A stretch of 64,000 nucleotides of DNA, from assembly GCF_030506325.1 (NCBI RefSeq), contig NZ_CP120683.1, forward strand, positions 2,542,001 to 2,606,000, given 5' to 3'. Positions 16,038-24,218 of this stretch are shown here, piece by piece. Under the pieces are notes generated by a model, which saw nothing but the letters and a program-made list of their open reading frames with translations, made no database searches and had not been told where the DNA came from. Within the stretch, counting starts at the first letter, position 1. Each line of letters starts with the position of its first letter. The DNA comes from Tunicatimonas pelagia (GTDB lineage Bacteria > Bacteroidota > Bacteroidia > Cytophagales > Cyclobacteriaceae). A program made the translations under genes and the position numbers.

Positions 16038-16637
16038 CTAGTGAAGGCGACTCAGCGTTTCGCGAGAAACGCCCAAATAGGCAGCAAGGGTGGTTTTGGG
16101 TACGCGCTGTAGCAGCGAGGGGTACAGCGCGATGAGTTGCTCGTACCTGCCCTGTGCATCTTGATCAAGCAAAGAAAGAATTCGGCGCTGTAGTGCCACG
16201 TAGCCCAGGTTGGACTTCACCCGGAAGAAGTGCTCTATTTTCTGTAGGTCAGCGCAGAGCTTGTCACGATTGTGGAGGGATAAGCAAAGTACTTGACAGG
16301 GTTCGAGACAGTCGATATCGGTGGTTGCGGCAACCCGTTTAAAATACGCCTGGTAGTCGGTGATCCACCAGTTTTTCATCGCAAATTGCAGGATGTGCTC
16401 TTTTCCTTGATCGTTGGTATAGTACGATTTCAGTAGCCCTTCTGTAACGAAGTAGTCTTCATCGACCAGACTACCGGCTTGTACCAAGAACTGATGCTTC
16501 CGGAGGGTCTTCGGCTTAAAGTGCGAAAGTATGTAATCAAACTCTTCGTCCGAGACGGGGGTAATTTCTTCAATATGGTGGCGTAGGATCGTACTCAATG
16601 GTATTCTGATTATTTGGATCAATTTGAAAAATAGCAT
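16038..16637 (-). CDS. Crp/Fnr-family transcriptional regulator
   Basis: The 199-residue protein has a cyclic-nucleotide-binding-like beta-roll (about residues 35-125: LRKHQFLVQAGSLVDEDYFVTEGLLKSYY ... EHILQFAMKNWWITDYQAYF) and a C-terminal winged helix (RRILSLLDQDAQGRYEQLI, PKTTLAAYLGVSRETLSRLH). No Fnr-type N-terminal cysteine cluster is present. The roll lacks a clear cAMP phosphate-binding RxA motif, as is common for Bacteroidota members with unknown ligands. The first about 17 residues (LFFKLIQIIRIPLST) are atypical, and an internal TTG before STILRHHIEE could be the real start. It probably controls the DJ-1/ABM genes just downstream, since it is close and in the same direction. Confidence 0.85.
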   Translation of the reverse strand: MLFFKLIQIIRIPLSTILRHHIEEITPVSDEEFDYILSHFKPKTLRKHQFLVQAGSLVDEDYFVTEGLLKSYYTNDQGKEHILQFAMKNWWITDYQAYFKRVAATTDIDCLEPCQVLCLSLHNRDKLCADLQKIEHFFRVKSNLGYVALQRRILSLLDQDAQGRYEQLIALYPSLLQRVPKTTLAAYLGVSRETLSRLH

Positions 16638-16661
16638 CCTTGGTAAAGCAAATCAACAAGA

Positions 16662-18035
16662 TTACTTCTCTAGGTTCAACTCGCCCTCTAGCCATTTTGC
16701 TCCGTGTGCTTTGTAGCCATAAGTCCCCGGTTTTTCTTCAAACACCACCTCGATGACAAAAGGAACCTTCTGGTCTGGTGAAATTCCGGTAATCTCATGC
16801 CGATTGTTCGTTGTCTTGTTGACTTCTAATGGCTTATCAGAAGCTAACAGCGAGGCGGCGTTTATTCCGGAGGTGATATTAGATAGCATGACGTGTTTCC
16901 CCCCCCACCGAAACACATGTAAGTACCCAACGTTCTCTTTGAACGTCCAGGGCCCGTAATGAAAATTCATGCCTTGGGTATAGCCGTTGCTTATATCGTA
17001 AAAATTCTCGTTTAGCTCAGTCTTGTAAATAGCTTCTTGGTTATTATTTACATATTGGCCAATTTCCTGTAGAATGGTTTTTTCGGGTGGTGGTATTTCC
17101 CCTTTTTCGTTAGGGCCGACATTCAATAAGAAGTTTCCACCGAGCCTTATGGCATCCATCATCTGATATATCATCAAATTGGCATTTCTTAATGTGGCGT
17201 TATTACGCATATACCCCCACCCTGGGGTGTAACCTAAAGTCATACACGATTCCCACGGTAGGCCTTCGGCATTGGGACCAATGTGCCCTTCGGGAGTGAT
17301 GAAATCACCCGGCATCCCTCCGCCCCGATTATTGATGAGTATATCGGGTTGCAGATTGCGCACCATGCTTTGTAGTTCTTCTGACCGCCAAAAAGTCTTG
17401 TTTTTTCCATCTTTGGTGGTATACCCTCTTTTGGCGACAAACCAGGCTCCATCAAACCAAAGAATATCAACCTTGCCATAATTTGTCATGAGCTCTCTTA
17501 CTTGGTTGTGCGCCTCGTCGGCCATCTTTGTATAGGCACTTTCTTCCAAATCAGACTCCCACGATCCTTCGTTTCTCCAATTTCCAATAGAATAATAAAG
17601 CCCAATGCGCATATCATATTTTCTACAGGCCTCTACAAACTCCTTCACGAAATCACGCCCGGCAGTGCTTTTTACTGAGTTAAAATCGGTGGTTTGAGTA
17701 TTAAACAGGCAGAAGCCATCGTGATGCCGGGTAGTGAGAACTACATACTTCATCCCAATCTCTTTAGCAAAACGCACTAGACTATCCATGCAGCCTTGAT
17801 TAGGTACAAAGTCATCTACCCACTGCTGATATTCGTCAACGGGAATCTGCTCTCTCATCATTACCTGCTCGCCGGCCCCACCCACGGCATAGGCTCCCCA
17901 ATGAATAAAAAATCCTAGCTTAGCTTCCTGCCACCATTGGGTAGAGGCTCGCCCCGAGACCGAATCTTGCCCATGAACCTGAAACGAGCACATTACTGCT
18001 AAGAGGAAGGTGATTTTAATTATATTTTGTTTCAT
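16662..18035 (-). CDS. GH29 alpha-L-fucosidase
   Basis: The 457-residue enzyme has a signal peptide (to about residue 23, VHGQ). The TIM-barrel motifs of GH29 are clear: WWQEAKLGFFIHWGAYAVGG, YVVLTTRHHDGFCLF (substrate-binding His-His), RIGLYYSIGNWR and the nucleophile Asp in VDILWFDGAW (Asp195). A C-terminal beta-sandwich of about 100 residues follows. It cleaves terminal alpha-L-fucose from glycans, retaining configuration. The acid/base residue is not conserved across the family and I do not assign it. It is the last gene of the large leftward glycan locus, 72 nt after the GH35 gene. Confidence 0.93.
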   Translation of the reverse strand: MKQNIIKITFLLAVMCSFQVHGQDSVSGRASTQWWQEAKLGFFIHWGAYAVGGAGEQVMMREQIPVDEYQQWVDDFVPNQGCMDSLVRFAKEIGMKYVVLTTRHHDGFCLFNTQTTDFNSVKSTAGRDFVKEFVEACRKYDMRIGLYYSIGNWRNEGSWESDLEESAYTKMADEAHNQVRELMTNYGKVDILWFDGAWFVAKRGYTTKDGKNKTFWRSEELQSMVRNLQPDILINNRGGGMPGDFITPEGHIGPNAEGLPWESCMTLGYTPGWGYMRNNATLRNANLMIYQMMDAIRLGGNFLLNVGPNEKGEIPPPEKTILQEIGQYVNNNQEAIYKTELNENFYDISNGYTQGMNFHYGPWTFKENVGYLHVFRWGGKHVMLSNITSGINAASLLASDKPLEVNKTTNNRHEITGISPDQKVPFVIEVVFEEKPGTYGYKAHGAKWLEGELNLEK

Positions 18036-18107
18036 GTTATTGTATTCTTTTTACGCTAACTAAAGATGACACGCTATCAATTGAGTAGCCCATTAGCCAT
18101 TGCCTCA

Positions 18108-21100
18108 CTACGGTAATGCTGGTACGGGAAAGGTGTATTTTCCTTTTTCATGAGTCATATGACTCTTCACCACCAAGTCAGGCAGTTGGTTTTCTGCAAA
18201 AAAGCCAACGATGGATAGCTGGTTTTCACCTGCTTTCAAGTCACCGGGCAACAGTCTGATTTTATCGGAGTATCCGTAGGGGAAATGCTTAGCCACCAGG
18301 GTGCCGTTCAGGAAAATACCGCTCACTTCGATACTTCCTGACAGCTCTAGATACAAGGGGGCCTGCAAACCGGGGCGGGGCTGGTGGTTGAAGCTTCCAC
18401 TGAGGATCGCTGGTTTAGCCGGGTCGATGTTGTCAGTATCAACATTGTCGGATTGAATCAGGCTCTCAATCACTCGATTCACCCGGTACAGTTTAGCCGA
18501 GCCATTGAGCACATCGTCGCAAAACACCAAATCGGCGGCCTCCTGCAATCCCCCACCCTTAGGCCCTTGCCAACACCGCACCACCACACTGTTTTTTTTG
18601 CCGAACTGAATGGCTGAAGTCACGTCAATGTAACGAGGTCGGTCTTCGAAACCCCAGCGATCCCAGCCTTGCCAGCCGCCCTGAAAGTGCTGACCATTAA
18701 CGTACACCGAATACCATACGTCAGCGTCGTTAATCTTTAGCAGCACCTTTTTCCCAGCTAGCTCCTCACCTACGCGAACCTCCGTCTTGTCAATCATCTC
18801 CGACATACGGGTCCAGTCCACATTCCCATCAAATTTTTGTAACAGTGTATCGTTTGAGAAGTCAACGGTTTCCCAAGCGTTTGGGGTGCCCGTTAGCTCC
18901 ATGATATCCATGCCAATGCGGGCCGAGTAATCGGGGTCGCGGTACGAGAGTAGTACGTCTTTATCACGATAGAACTCGTTCTTTTCCTGACTGTCCCGAA
19001 ACAGCGTTTTGCGCTCCCACTGTTCCATACTGATCGTATGCGTCGGGTTAAGGTAGAAGGGCAGATTGGTGCCGCTCAAACTCATCACCGCTCCGGGCCC
19101 GTTCTTATCTAGTCCCCCGGCCAGCACGAACACTTCTAATAGATTATCCTTTCTCTTCAGATCAGATAGATGAACCTGCGCCGTGCGCTGCCCTTTTTCT
19201 ATCAGTTGGCCATTGCAGTAGATCGCAAAGTAGTCATTGATTTCCGGAATTAGGAGCGACAGCGTATCACGGGTGGCATCAAAGGTTCCCGTATAAAGGG
19301 CGTAGCCGCTGTTATAGAGTCCGGCCTCTTCGTAGGGTGTACCCCAGTTCACTTCTTCAAAGGCATCGCTTTGTTTGATCGTAGCGAACGACAGTTCTCC
19401 CGACGTTAGGTCACTGATTCGCTGCCGGATGATCTCAGGAGGATTTGGGCGTTGTATATCGAATTGACGAAAGGCTGTTCCGTCGAGCGGCACGTAGGTT
19501 TGCTGGCTGGTTTCTCCTTCGGTGGCCTGATAGTGCACGGCGATGCTGTCTTCATCCAGCGTCACATCGGCAAAATAGAAGTCAGAGATCAAATACCCCT
19601 GCACTTCTCCCTCCTCAAGGGCAAAAAACGTACGCTCAGCCCGGGCCATAGATACTATCCATAGTTGGTTATTTCCGATCTGAATGTACTGATCTTCTTG
19701 CCGATGCATGTATCGTACCTTCGTGAACCCATTGTTATAGCTCACATCCATTTGAAACGGATTATTATTGATCTGATCGCGTTGGTCACCCGCTAACCGG
19801 ATAAACCCTTCCTGGTTAACCTCTCCAAAAAGAAGAAGTTTCGTATCACTTTTAAATAGTATATCTGATGAGGTATTGATGACTGTGAGGTCGTCATCCA
19901 TTGAGAAATGGTGAGCCAGCAGTTTGATACCCAGTGGAGGAATGGTAACCCGGTGCGACTGGGTAACCCTGGTTTCAGGACGGAAAATAAATGACTTTTC
20001 CTCTTCTGATGCGTTGACAAGAAAATACAATTCAGTGCCTTGATACGAGAGCTTCTTAGCCATTAGATTCTCGGGGACATCCGCTAGTTTGATCTCTTCT
20101 CCCTTTCCGTGGAGGAAAACGTCCTCGAAGGATCGGACAAAGGCGTGCAATTCTTTATAGCGATAGTAGGAGTCGTTCAATTGGCCGTATTCTCCGATGG
20201 GAGCCACGTTAAAGTAAGAGTTAGGGAATTTCTTCGAGGCGTTCATCCCTCGGTCGGTTCCTCCGCAGAACATGTAATAGTTAAGCCCCGCATCACCTTG
20301 ATAATAGGCCAGTGCGGCCAAAGTCTTGAGCCATTCGTCGGAGATGTGCCCCATTTGCGTCTCCATGTTCGAGTACTCCGCGTTGAGCCAGCCCGACTCA
20401 TACTCGCTGCTAAACCGGGGTTTCCCATCGGCGGGCCGGGAGTTGCTACGGCTCCAATCTCGATTAAGCAGACTCTCCGGGGCGGGCTTTAGATAAAGGT
20501 CATAGGTAGGAATCGTTCCGGAATGCCCCAGATCTTTTCCACCATTGTTCACCAAGGGAATGCTCATTCCCAACTGCCGCACCTTATCGCGGTAGTGCAA
20601 TAAGTAAGGTTTGTTGCCTTTGCTGTATTCGTTCTCTAATTGGCAAAAGATCATATTTCCGCCCTCGGTAATTTGGTGAGGGTTCAACTGCGGAATAATG
20701 TTCTCGAGCCAGTTATCAATAGCGGCTAAAAAAGCCGGATCAGCCGTTCGGGGCCATCCTACTTCGACCCACAGCCACGCCGGAAATCCACCGCCGGTAA
20801 ACTCATTACAGATGTAGCCCGAAGGTTTCAAAATGCTATACAAACCCAGGGAGTCGGCCATTCGGTTAAACAAGAAAACATCCTTGTAGCCTTGGTAATC
20901 AAACTCACCTTTTTGGGGCTCGTGCAACCCCCACGGAATGTAGGAAGACACAGTGTTGACCAACGCACCCTTCATCTTCACCAGTCGGTCTTCCCATTCG
21001 GCAGGGTCTACGCGGTAGTACTGCATTTCGCCGCTAATGATAATTTCTTCTTGGTTGTTGAAGGTGAATGCCCGAGGCGTATAGCCAATGTCTTGGTTGT

Positions 21101-21179
21101 TAGGATCAAAAGTGAATGACTGCGCTCCTGCGTACACAACGGCGAACAGATTGAAATAAATGAATGCTATTTTTCTCAT
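18108..21179 (-). CDS. GH35-like beta-galactosidase with C-terminal beta-sandwich domains
   Basis: The protein has about 1023 residues. I chose the ATG at 21179 because it gives a clean signal peptide (MRKIAFIYFNLFAVVYAGAQ). An ATG 21 nt earlier is possible. The N-terminal TIM barrel has GH35 features: IIISGEMQYYRVDPAEWEDR, VSSYIPWGLHEPQKGEFDY, the acid/base in FCQLENEYSKG (about residue 184) and the likely nucleophile Glu in RFSSEYESGWLN (about residue 258). The remaining about 600 residues are beta-rich, including two jelly-roll ligand-binding-like modules (LLIPEINDYFAIYCNGQLIEK and VLLKINDADVWYSVYVNGQH). It is longer than most bacterial GH35 enzymes. It should release terminal beta-galactose in the periplasm or at the surface. 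Confidence 0.87.
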   Translation of the reverse strand: MRKIAFIYFNLFAVVYAGAQSFTFDPNNQDIGYTPRAFTFNNQEEIIISGEMQYYRVDPAEWEDRLVKMKGALVNTVSSYIPWGLHEPQKGEFDYQGYKDVFLFNRMADSLGLYSILKPSGYICNEFTGGGFPAWLWVEVGWPRTADPAFLAAIDNWLENIIPQLNPHQITEGGNMIFCQLENEYSKGNKPYLLHYRDKVRQLGMSIPLVNNGGKDLGHSGTIPTYDLYLKPAPESLLNRDWSRSNSRPADGKPRFSSEYESGWLNAEYSNMETQMGHISDEWLKTLAALAYYQGDAGLNYYMFCGGTDRGMNASKKFPNSYFNVAPIGEYGQLNDSYYRYKELHAFVRSFEDVFLHGKGEEIKLADVPENLMAKKLSYQGTELYFLVNASEEEKSFIFRPETRVTQSHRVTIPPLGIKLLAHHFSMDDDLTVINTSSDILFKSDTKLLLFGEVNQEGFIRLAGDQRDQINNNPFQMDVSYNNGFTKVRYMHRQEDQYIQIGNNQLWIVSMARAERTFFALEEGEVQGYLISDFYFADVTLDEDSIAVHYQATEGETSQQTYVPLDGTAFRQFDIQRPNPPEIIRQRISDLTSGELSFATIKQSDAFEEVNWGTPYEEAGLYNSGYALYTGTFDATRDTLSLLIPEINDYFAIYCNGQLIEKGQRTAQVHLSDLKRKDNLLEVFVLAGGLDKNGPGAVMSLSGTNLPFYLNPTHTISMEQWERKTLFRDSQEKNEFYRDKDVLLSYRDPDYSARIGMDIMELTGTPNAWETVDFSNDTLLQKFDGNVDWTRMSEMIDKTEVRVGEELAGKKVLLKINDADVWYSVYVNGQHFQGGWQGWDRWGFEDRPRYIDVTSAIQFGKKNSVVVRCWQGPKGGGLQEAADLVFCDDVLNGSAKLYRVNRVIESLIQSDNVDTDNIDPAKPAILSGSFNHQPRPGLQAPLYLELSGSIEVSGIFLNGTLVAKHFPYGYSDKIRLLPGDLKAGENQLSIVGFFAENQLPDLVVKSHMTHEKGKYTFPVPALP

Positions 21180-21209
21180 TAAAATTTTAGGTTTAAGCAT
21201 AAGAAATTA

Positions 21210-22754
21210 TCAAAAGCTAAATCGTATTACCTCAAAATCAGGGTGCCTATTGTATATCTTTAGGTTTCTGTACATCATTTTTGAGCGTAACATAGCCCGA
21301 ATAGCAACCCTCCCAAAATTTAGTACCGGCCCGTCATTTCCGTGCCCATCATCTTCAGCTTCCACCATAATTACACCGTCAATAGCCCCAATGAGCTTGT
21401 TGCCTTGCTGTAAAAATTGCAACGTATACCAGGTATTTATCTCGATAGGATGCGACAGACAGCCGTAGGCAAGCGGTTTCATGAACGGATTTTTCATTAA
21501 GGCCGAAGACAATACATCATTTCTCACGTCTGCCATATCCCGGTAATATTCCCAATGGTAGTTGCGTACATCTTCCCAGCAAACCATGCTCATTCGTCCG
21601 GAGGTACGCAATGGGTAATCTGCCATAAAATCTTCCCGGTTCATTCCGGAGGCTTGGGTCATCAGCAGGCTCAGCCCTCCTCTTCTCATGGATTGAAACT
21701 CACACGCTACGTAGAGGTCTCCTTCAAACGGCTTTTTTATCCACAGATACACCTGGCTGTCAAGTCGAGCACCGGTGTACAACTTATCAATGGTCTCCAC
21801 CAGTAGACCTTCATCAGAGATGGTTACATCTACCGGAAGCCCTTGTATGTAAAAAGTATCGAGCTGTTCCGGCTGGGTCAACGAAAGATCGAGCTCCTTT
21901 GTCCAGGAATCATCCGGGGTAAATGTCAATTGCTTACGCCCCACCCCCGCGTGGACGTACTTCAACCTTTTATCGTAATCGGCATCGAAGTCTACCGCTT
22001 CCTCTCGGTATTTCTTATAAATGTCACTTTCGACTAGCTCATTATGATAAAACGAAATAGTAGAATAGACCAGGGCCGGGTTACCCGTAAACAGTTTGTC
22101 CCCGGCCGATTCAACGTGAGCCGGTTCATCGTGATATTGGTTATCCGCCCCTACCCGAACCCCGTTAACGTACAGGCGATACCTTCTTTCGGGATGGTTC
22201 CAGGTCAATGTCAAAAGGTACCAACGGTGGGCATCAAAGCTAAAATGATTGGCTGTGACCAGCGCACGGTGGGGAAGTTTAAAAGCATCTTCATAGTGTT
22301 TCCCCTGCGCAAACATCGCCTGTAGGTTAGGGTGCCAGGTAGCTTGCATAACAAATTTAAAATGGGCACCCTCAAAATCCTGGGGGTTGGGATTATCGGA
22401 TAGGAACGGGAAGAACTCCATCCGTTGGTTACTCTTGCGCATATTTCCGTGAACTACCAATGAAGCTATTTCCTCGAGAGAGGAAACCCACATAGTAATA
22501 CTCCCCGTTGGATTATTTATCAGATGCTTATCAAGTATTATTTTTGAGTGGATGCTGGTTGTATTCACCCCTTTCCTTCCGGCTATATCCAAAATACGGT
22601 AGGAACCGTCAATACGAACGTCCTCAGATAACGCAGATTTCAGATCAGCGAAATACACTATATCCTGGGCATATCCACCAACCGCTAGTACTAATATCAG
22701 ACTCAAGATGAGTGCTCCTTTCACTTTTTCGGTAGCTAAAATTTTACTAACCAT
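21210..22754 (-). CDS. LamG-like plus DUF1961 protein (possible YesU-type carbohydrate protein)
   Basis: The 514-residue protein has an N-terminal signal (LILSLILVLAVGGYAQ). The first half (about residues 30-240) is a concanavalin-like LamG module (SITMWVSSLEE, FDAHRWYLLTLTWNHPERRYRLYVNGVRVG). The second half (about 270-505) resembles DUF1961/YesU: LWIKKPFEGDLYVACEFQS, RGGLSLLMTQASGM, then WYTLQFLQQGNKLIGAIDG and GRVAIRAMLRSKMMYRNLKIYN. DUF1961 proteins occur in pectin and algal-glycan loci. Activity is unproven. Its start overlaps the end of the BNR_4 gene by 19 nt, so the two are co-translated and likely to act on the same glycan. The DUF1961 match is from memory of the family. Confidence 0.68.
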   Translation of the reverse strand: MVSKILATEKVKGALILSLILVLAVGGYAQDIVYFADLKSALSEDVRIDGSYRILDIAGRKGVNTTSIHSKIILDKHLINNPTGSITMWVSSLEEIASLVVHGNMRKSNQRMEFFPFLSDNPNPQDFEGAHFKFVMQATWHPNLQAMFAQGKHYEDAFKLPHRALVTANHFSFDAHRWYLLTLTWNHPERRYRLYVNGVRVGADNQYHDEPAHVESAGDKLFTGNPALVYSTISFYHNELVESDIYKKYREEAVDFDADYDKRLKYVHAGVGRKQLTFTPDDSWTKELDLSLTQPEQLDTFYIQGLPVDVTISDEGLLVETIDKLYTGARLDSQVYLWIKKPFEGDLYVACEFQSMRRGGLSLLMTQASGMNREDFMADYPLRTSGRMSMVCWEDVRNYHWEYYRDMADVRNDVLSSALMKNPFMKPLAYGCLSHPIEINTWYTLQFLQQGNKLIGAIDGVIMVEAEDDGHGNDGPVLNFGRVAIRAMLRSKMMYRNLKIYNRHPDFEVIRFSF

Positions 22755-24115
22755 ACTTTCGTAGCTATTTCATTTTGATTGTTTTGAAACCCTCCGGCAT
22801 TGGCACCTTCGGTATAAAGCATACCTGAAACGTTCGTTCCATCGTATTGATCGTGGATAAAAGCGGGTAGCCACTGAGCAATGTCCTCCTTTCTCCCGGT
22901 ACTAAATACCTCCCTGACTTCTGATTTACCCGGTTCAATGGACAGTACCACCGTAAATGTTCCGGCGGCTCCCCAAACATTCTCCCCGGTAGGTTCTAGT
23001 TTAATGGCTGCCAATAGACGGCTATCTTTTGCTTTCAAGCTTGACTGCATATGTACTCTTACACCTTGATAATGCTCTTCAATGAATGGAACGAGGTCTA
23101 TACTTTGCCACTCATTCTCCTTTAGACTCATAAGTTCTACCGTACCCCTGAGCCCATTATGGTAAAGAAAGTGGGCAACCCCTCGCTGGTCTACAACGAG
23201 GTTCGATAGCTGGATTTGGAGATATTCCTTACTAGTTGGCCCCTGCGCGTCATACTTCTCCAAGAAAGAAACTGAGGCTACGCGATCAGGGTCATAACTC
23301 CCCTCGACCAAAGACATATTATCAACCTTGGCCGGGATTTCAACCGGATTGTTGTCGGAAGATTGCCAGTGCTCTCCACCATCTAAAGAAAACAGGTACG
23401 AAGCCCCGTGGTACAAAGTGCCTTTCTCAAATCCGGTGGGGTCGAGTTGGACATTGGCCAACAGCATGTGTATCGTGTTATCAGTACTTACTGCCAAACT
23501 ATTTGTCCAATAAACATAACCGGGTTTTGAGGCAACCACGAGGGGTTTGGGCGAAGTCCACCTATCGTTCTCAAATTTTGCGAAGTCGATCGTCCAAAAT
23601 GTATCCTGCTGCTGACGGAAAGCCAAGTATAATTCCCCTTGGCTGTTTGCCACTAACGAAGGATACGTTGCTTGTGCCTCAATGCTATCTACTGCCATCC
23701 AATTTCCTCTCGTTACATCTTCCAACTTATAATGATAGAGCGTAGAGTGGTGTCCTCCAATGACTGCATGTACCGAGCCATCGGGGGTTTTTGCCAGGGC
23801 AGCACCACAATGATTATCCGGCATTACACCCCCTATGTTGCCCTCTCTAACCAACTTGTTGGTGGTATGGTCAATCAGTGCCCACTGGTTTATGTGGTTC
23901 TTATCTATCCATGTACACAGCAACCCCTCGGGTAACCATACAATTTTATTATTCATGGTGTAGGCAGTTGCCCGATCCCCTCCGTTTTCAGACAGCAAAA
24001 TTGTATTGGCCTGATTTACATCTCCAACTTGGTTTTTATTGAGCGGTAGATTTTTGCAAGCGGCAAAACACACTATCGCACAGCACACTATCATCTGACC
24101 CTTAAATATTCTCAT
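22736..24115 (-). CDS. BNR_4-family lipoprotein, candidate PL24/PL25-type polysaccharide lyase
   Basis: The 459-residue protein has a lipoprotein signal (CCAIVCFAAC, Cys20). The rest is a seven-bladed propeller of the BNR_4 type: PDNHCGAALAKTPDGSVHAV then IGGHHSTLYHYK, ATYPSLVANSQGELYLAFRQ, YVYWTNSLAVSTDNTIHML. The paired His102 and His122/123, about 20 residues apart, and the following Tyr and Arg positions recall the catalytic His pair of ulvan lyases of families PL24 and PL25. That makes a lyase plausible, though many BNR_4 proteins are uncharacterised. The lipobox suggests attachment to a membrane. It overlaps the DUF1961 gene by 19 nt. Confidence 0.65.
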   Translation of the reverse strand: MRIFKGQMIVCCAIVCFAACKNLPLNKNQVGDVNQANTILLSENGGDRATAYTMNNKIVWLPEGLLCTWIDKNHINQWALIDHTTNKLVREGNIGGVMPDNHCGAALAKTPDGSVHAVIGGHHSTLYHYKLEDVTRGNWMAVDSIEAQATYPSLVANSQGELYLAFRQQQDTFWTIDFAKFENDRWTSPKPLVVASKPGYVYWTNSLAVSTDNTIHMLLANVQLDPTGFEKGTLYHGASYLFSLDGGEHWQSSDNNPVEIPAKVDNMSLVEGSYDPDRVASVSFLEKYDAQGPTSKEYLQIQLSNLVVDQRGVAHFLYHNGLRGTVELMSLKENEWQSIDLVPFIEEHYQGVRVHMQSSLKAKDSRLLAAIKLEPTGENVWGAAGTFTVVLSIEPGKSEVREVFSTGRKEDIAQWLPAFIHDQYDGTNVSGMLYTEGANAGGFQNNQNEIATKVWLVKF

Positions 24116-24218
24116 TATTTAATTTTTCATCTACTTAATCAGCCAAGGCCACCGCTCGTTTTCAAGAAAAAGTGCCCCGGCCGATAACGTGCTGACCGGA
24201 AGCACCCGTGGTAACAGC

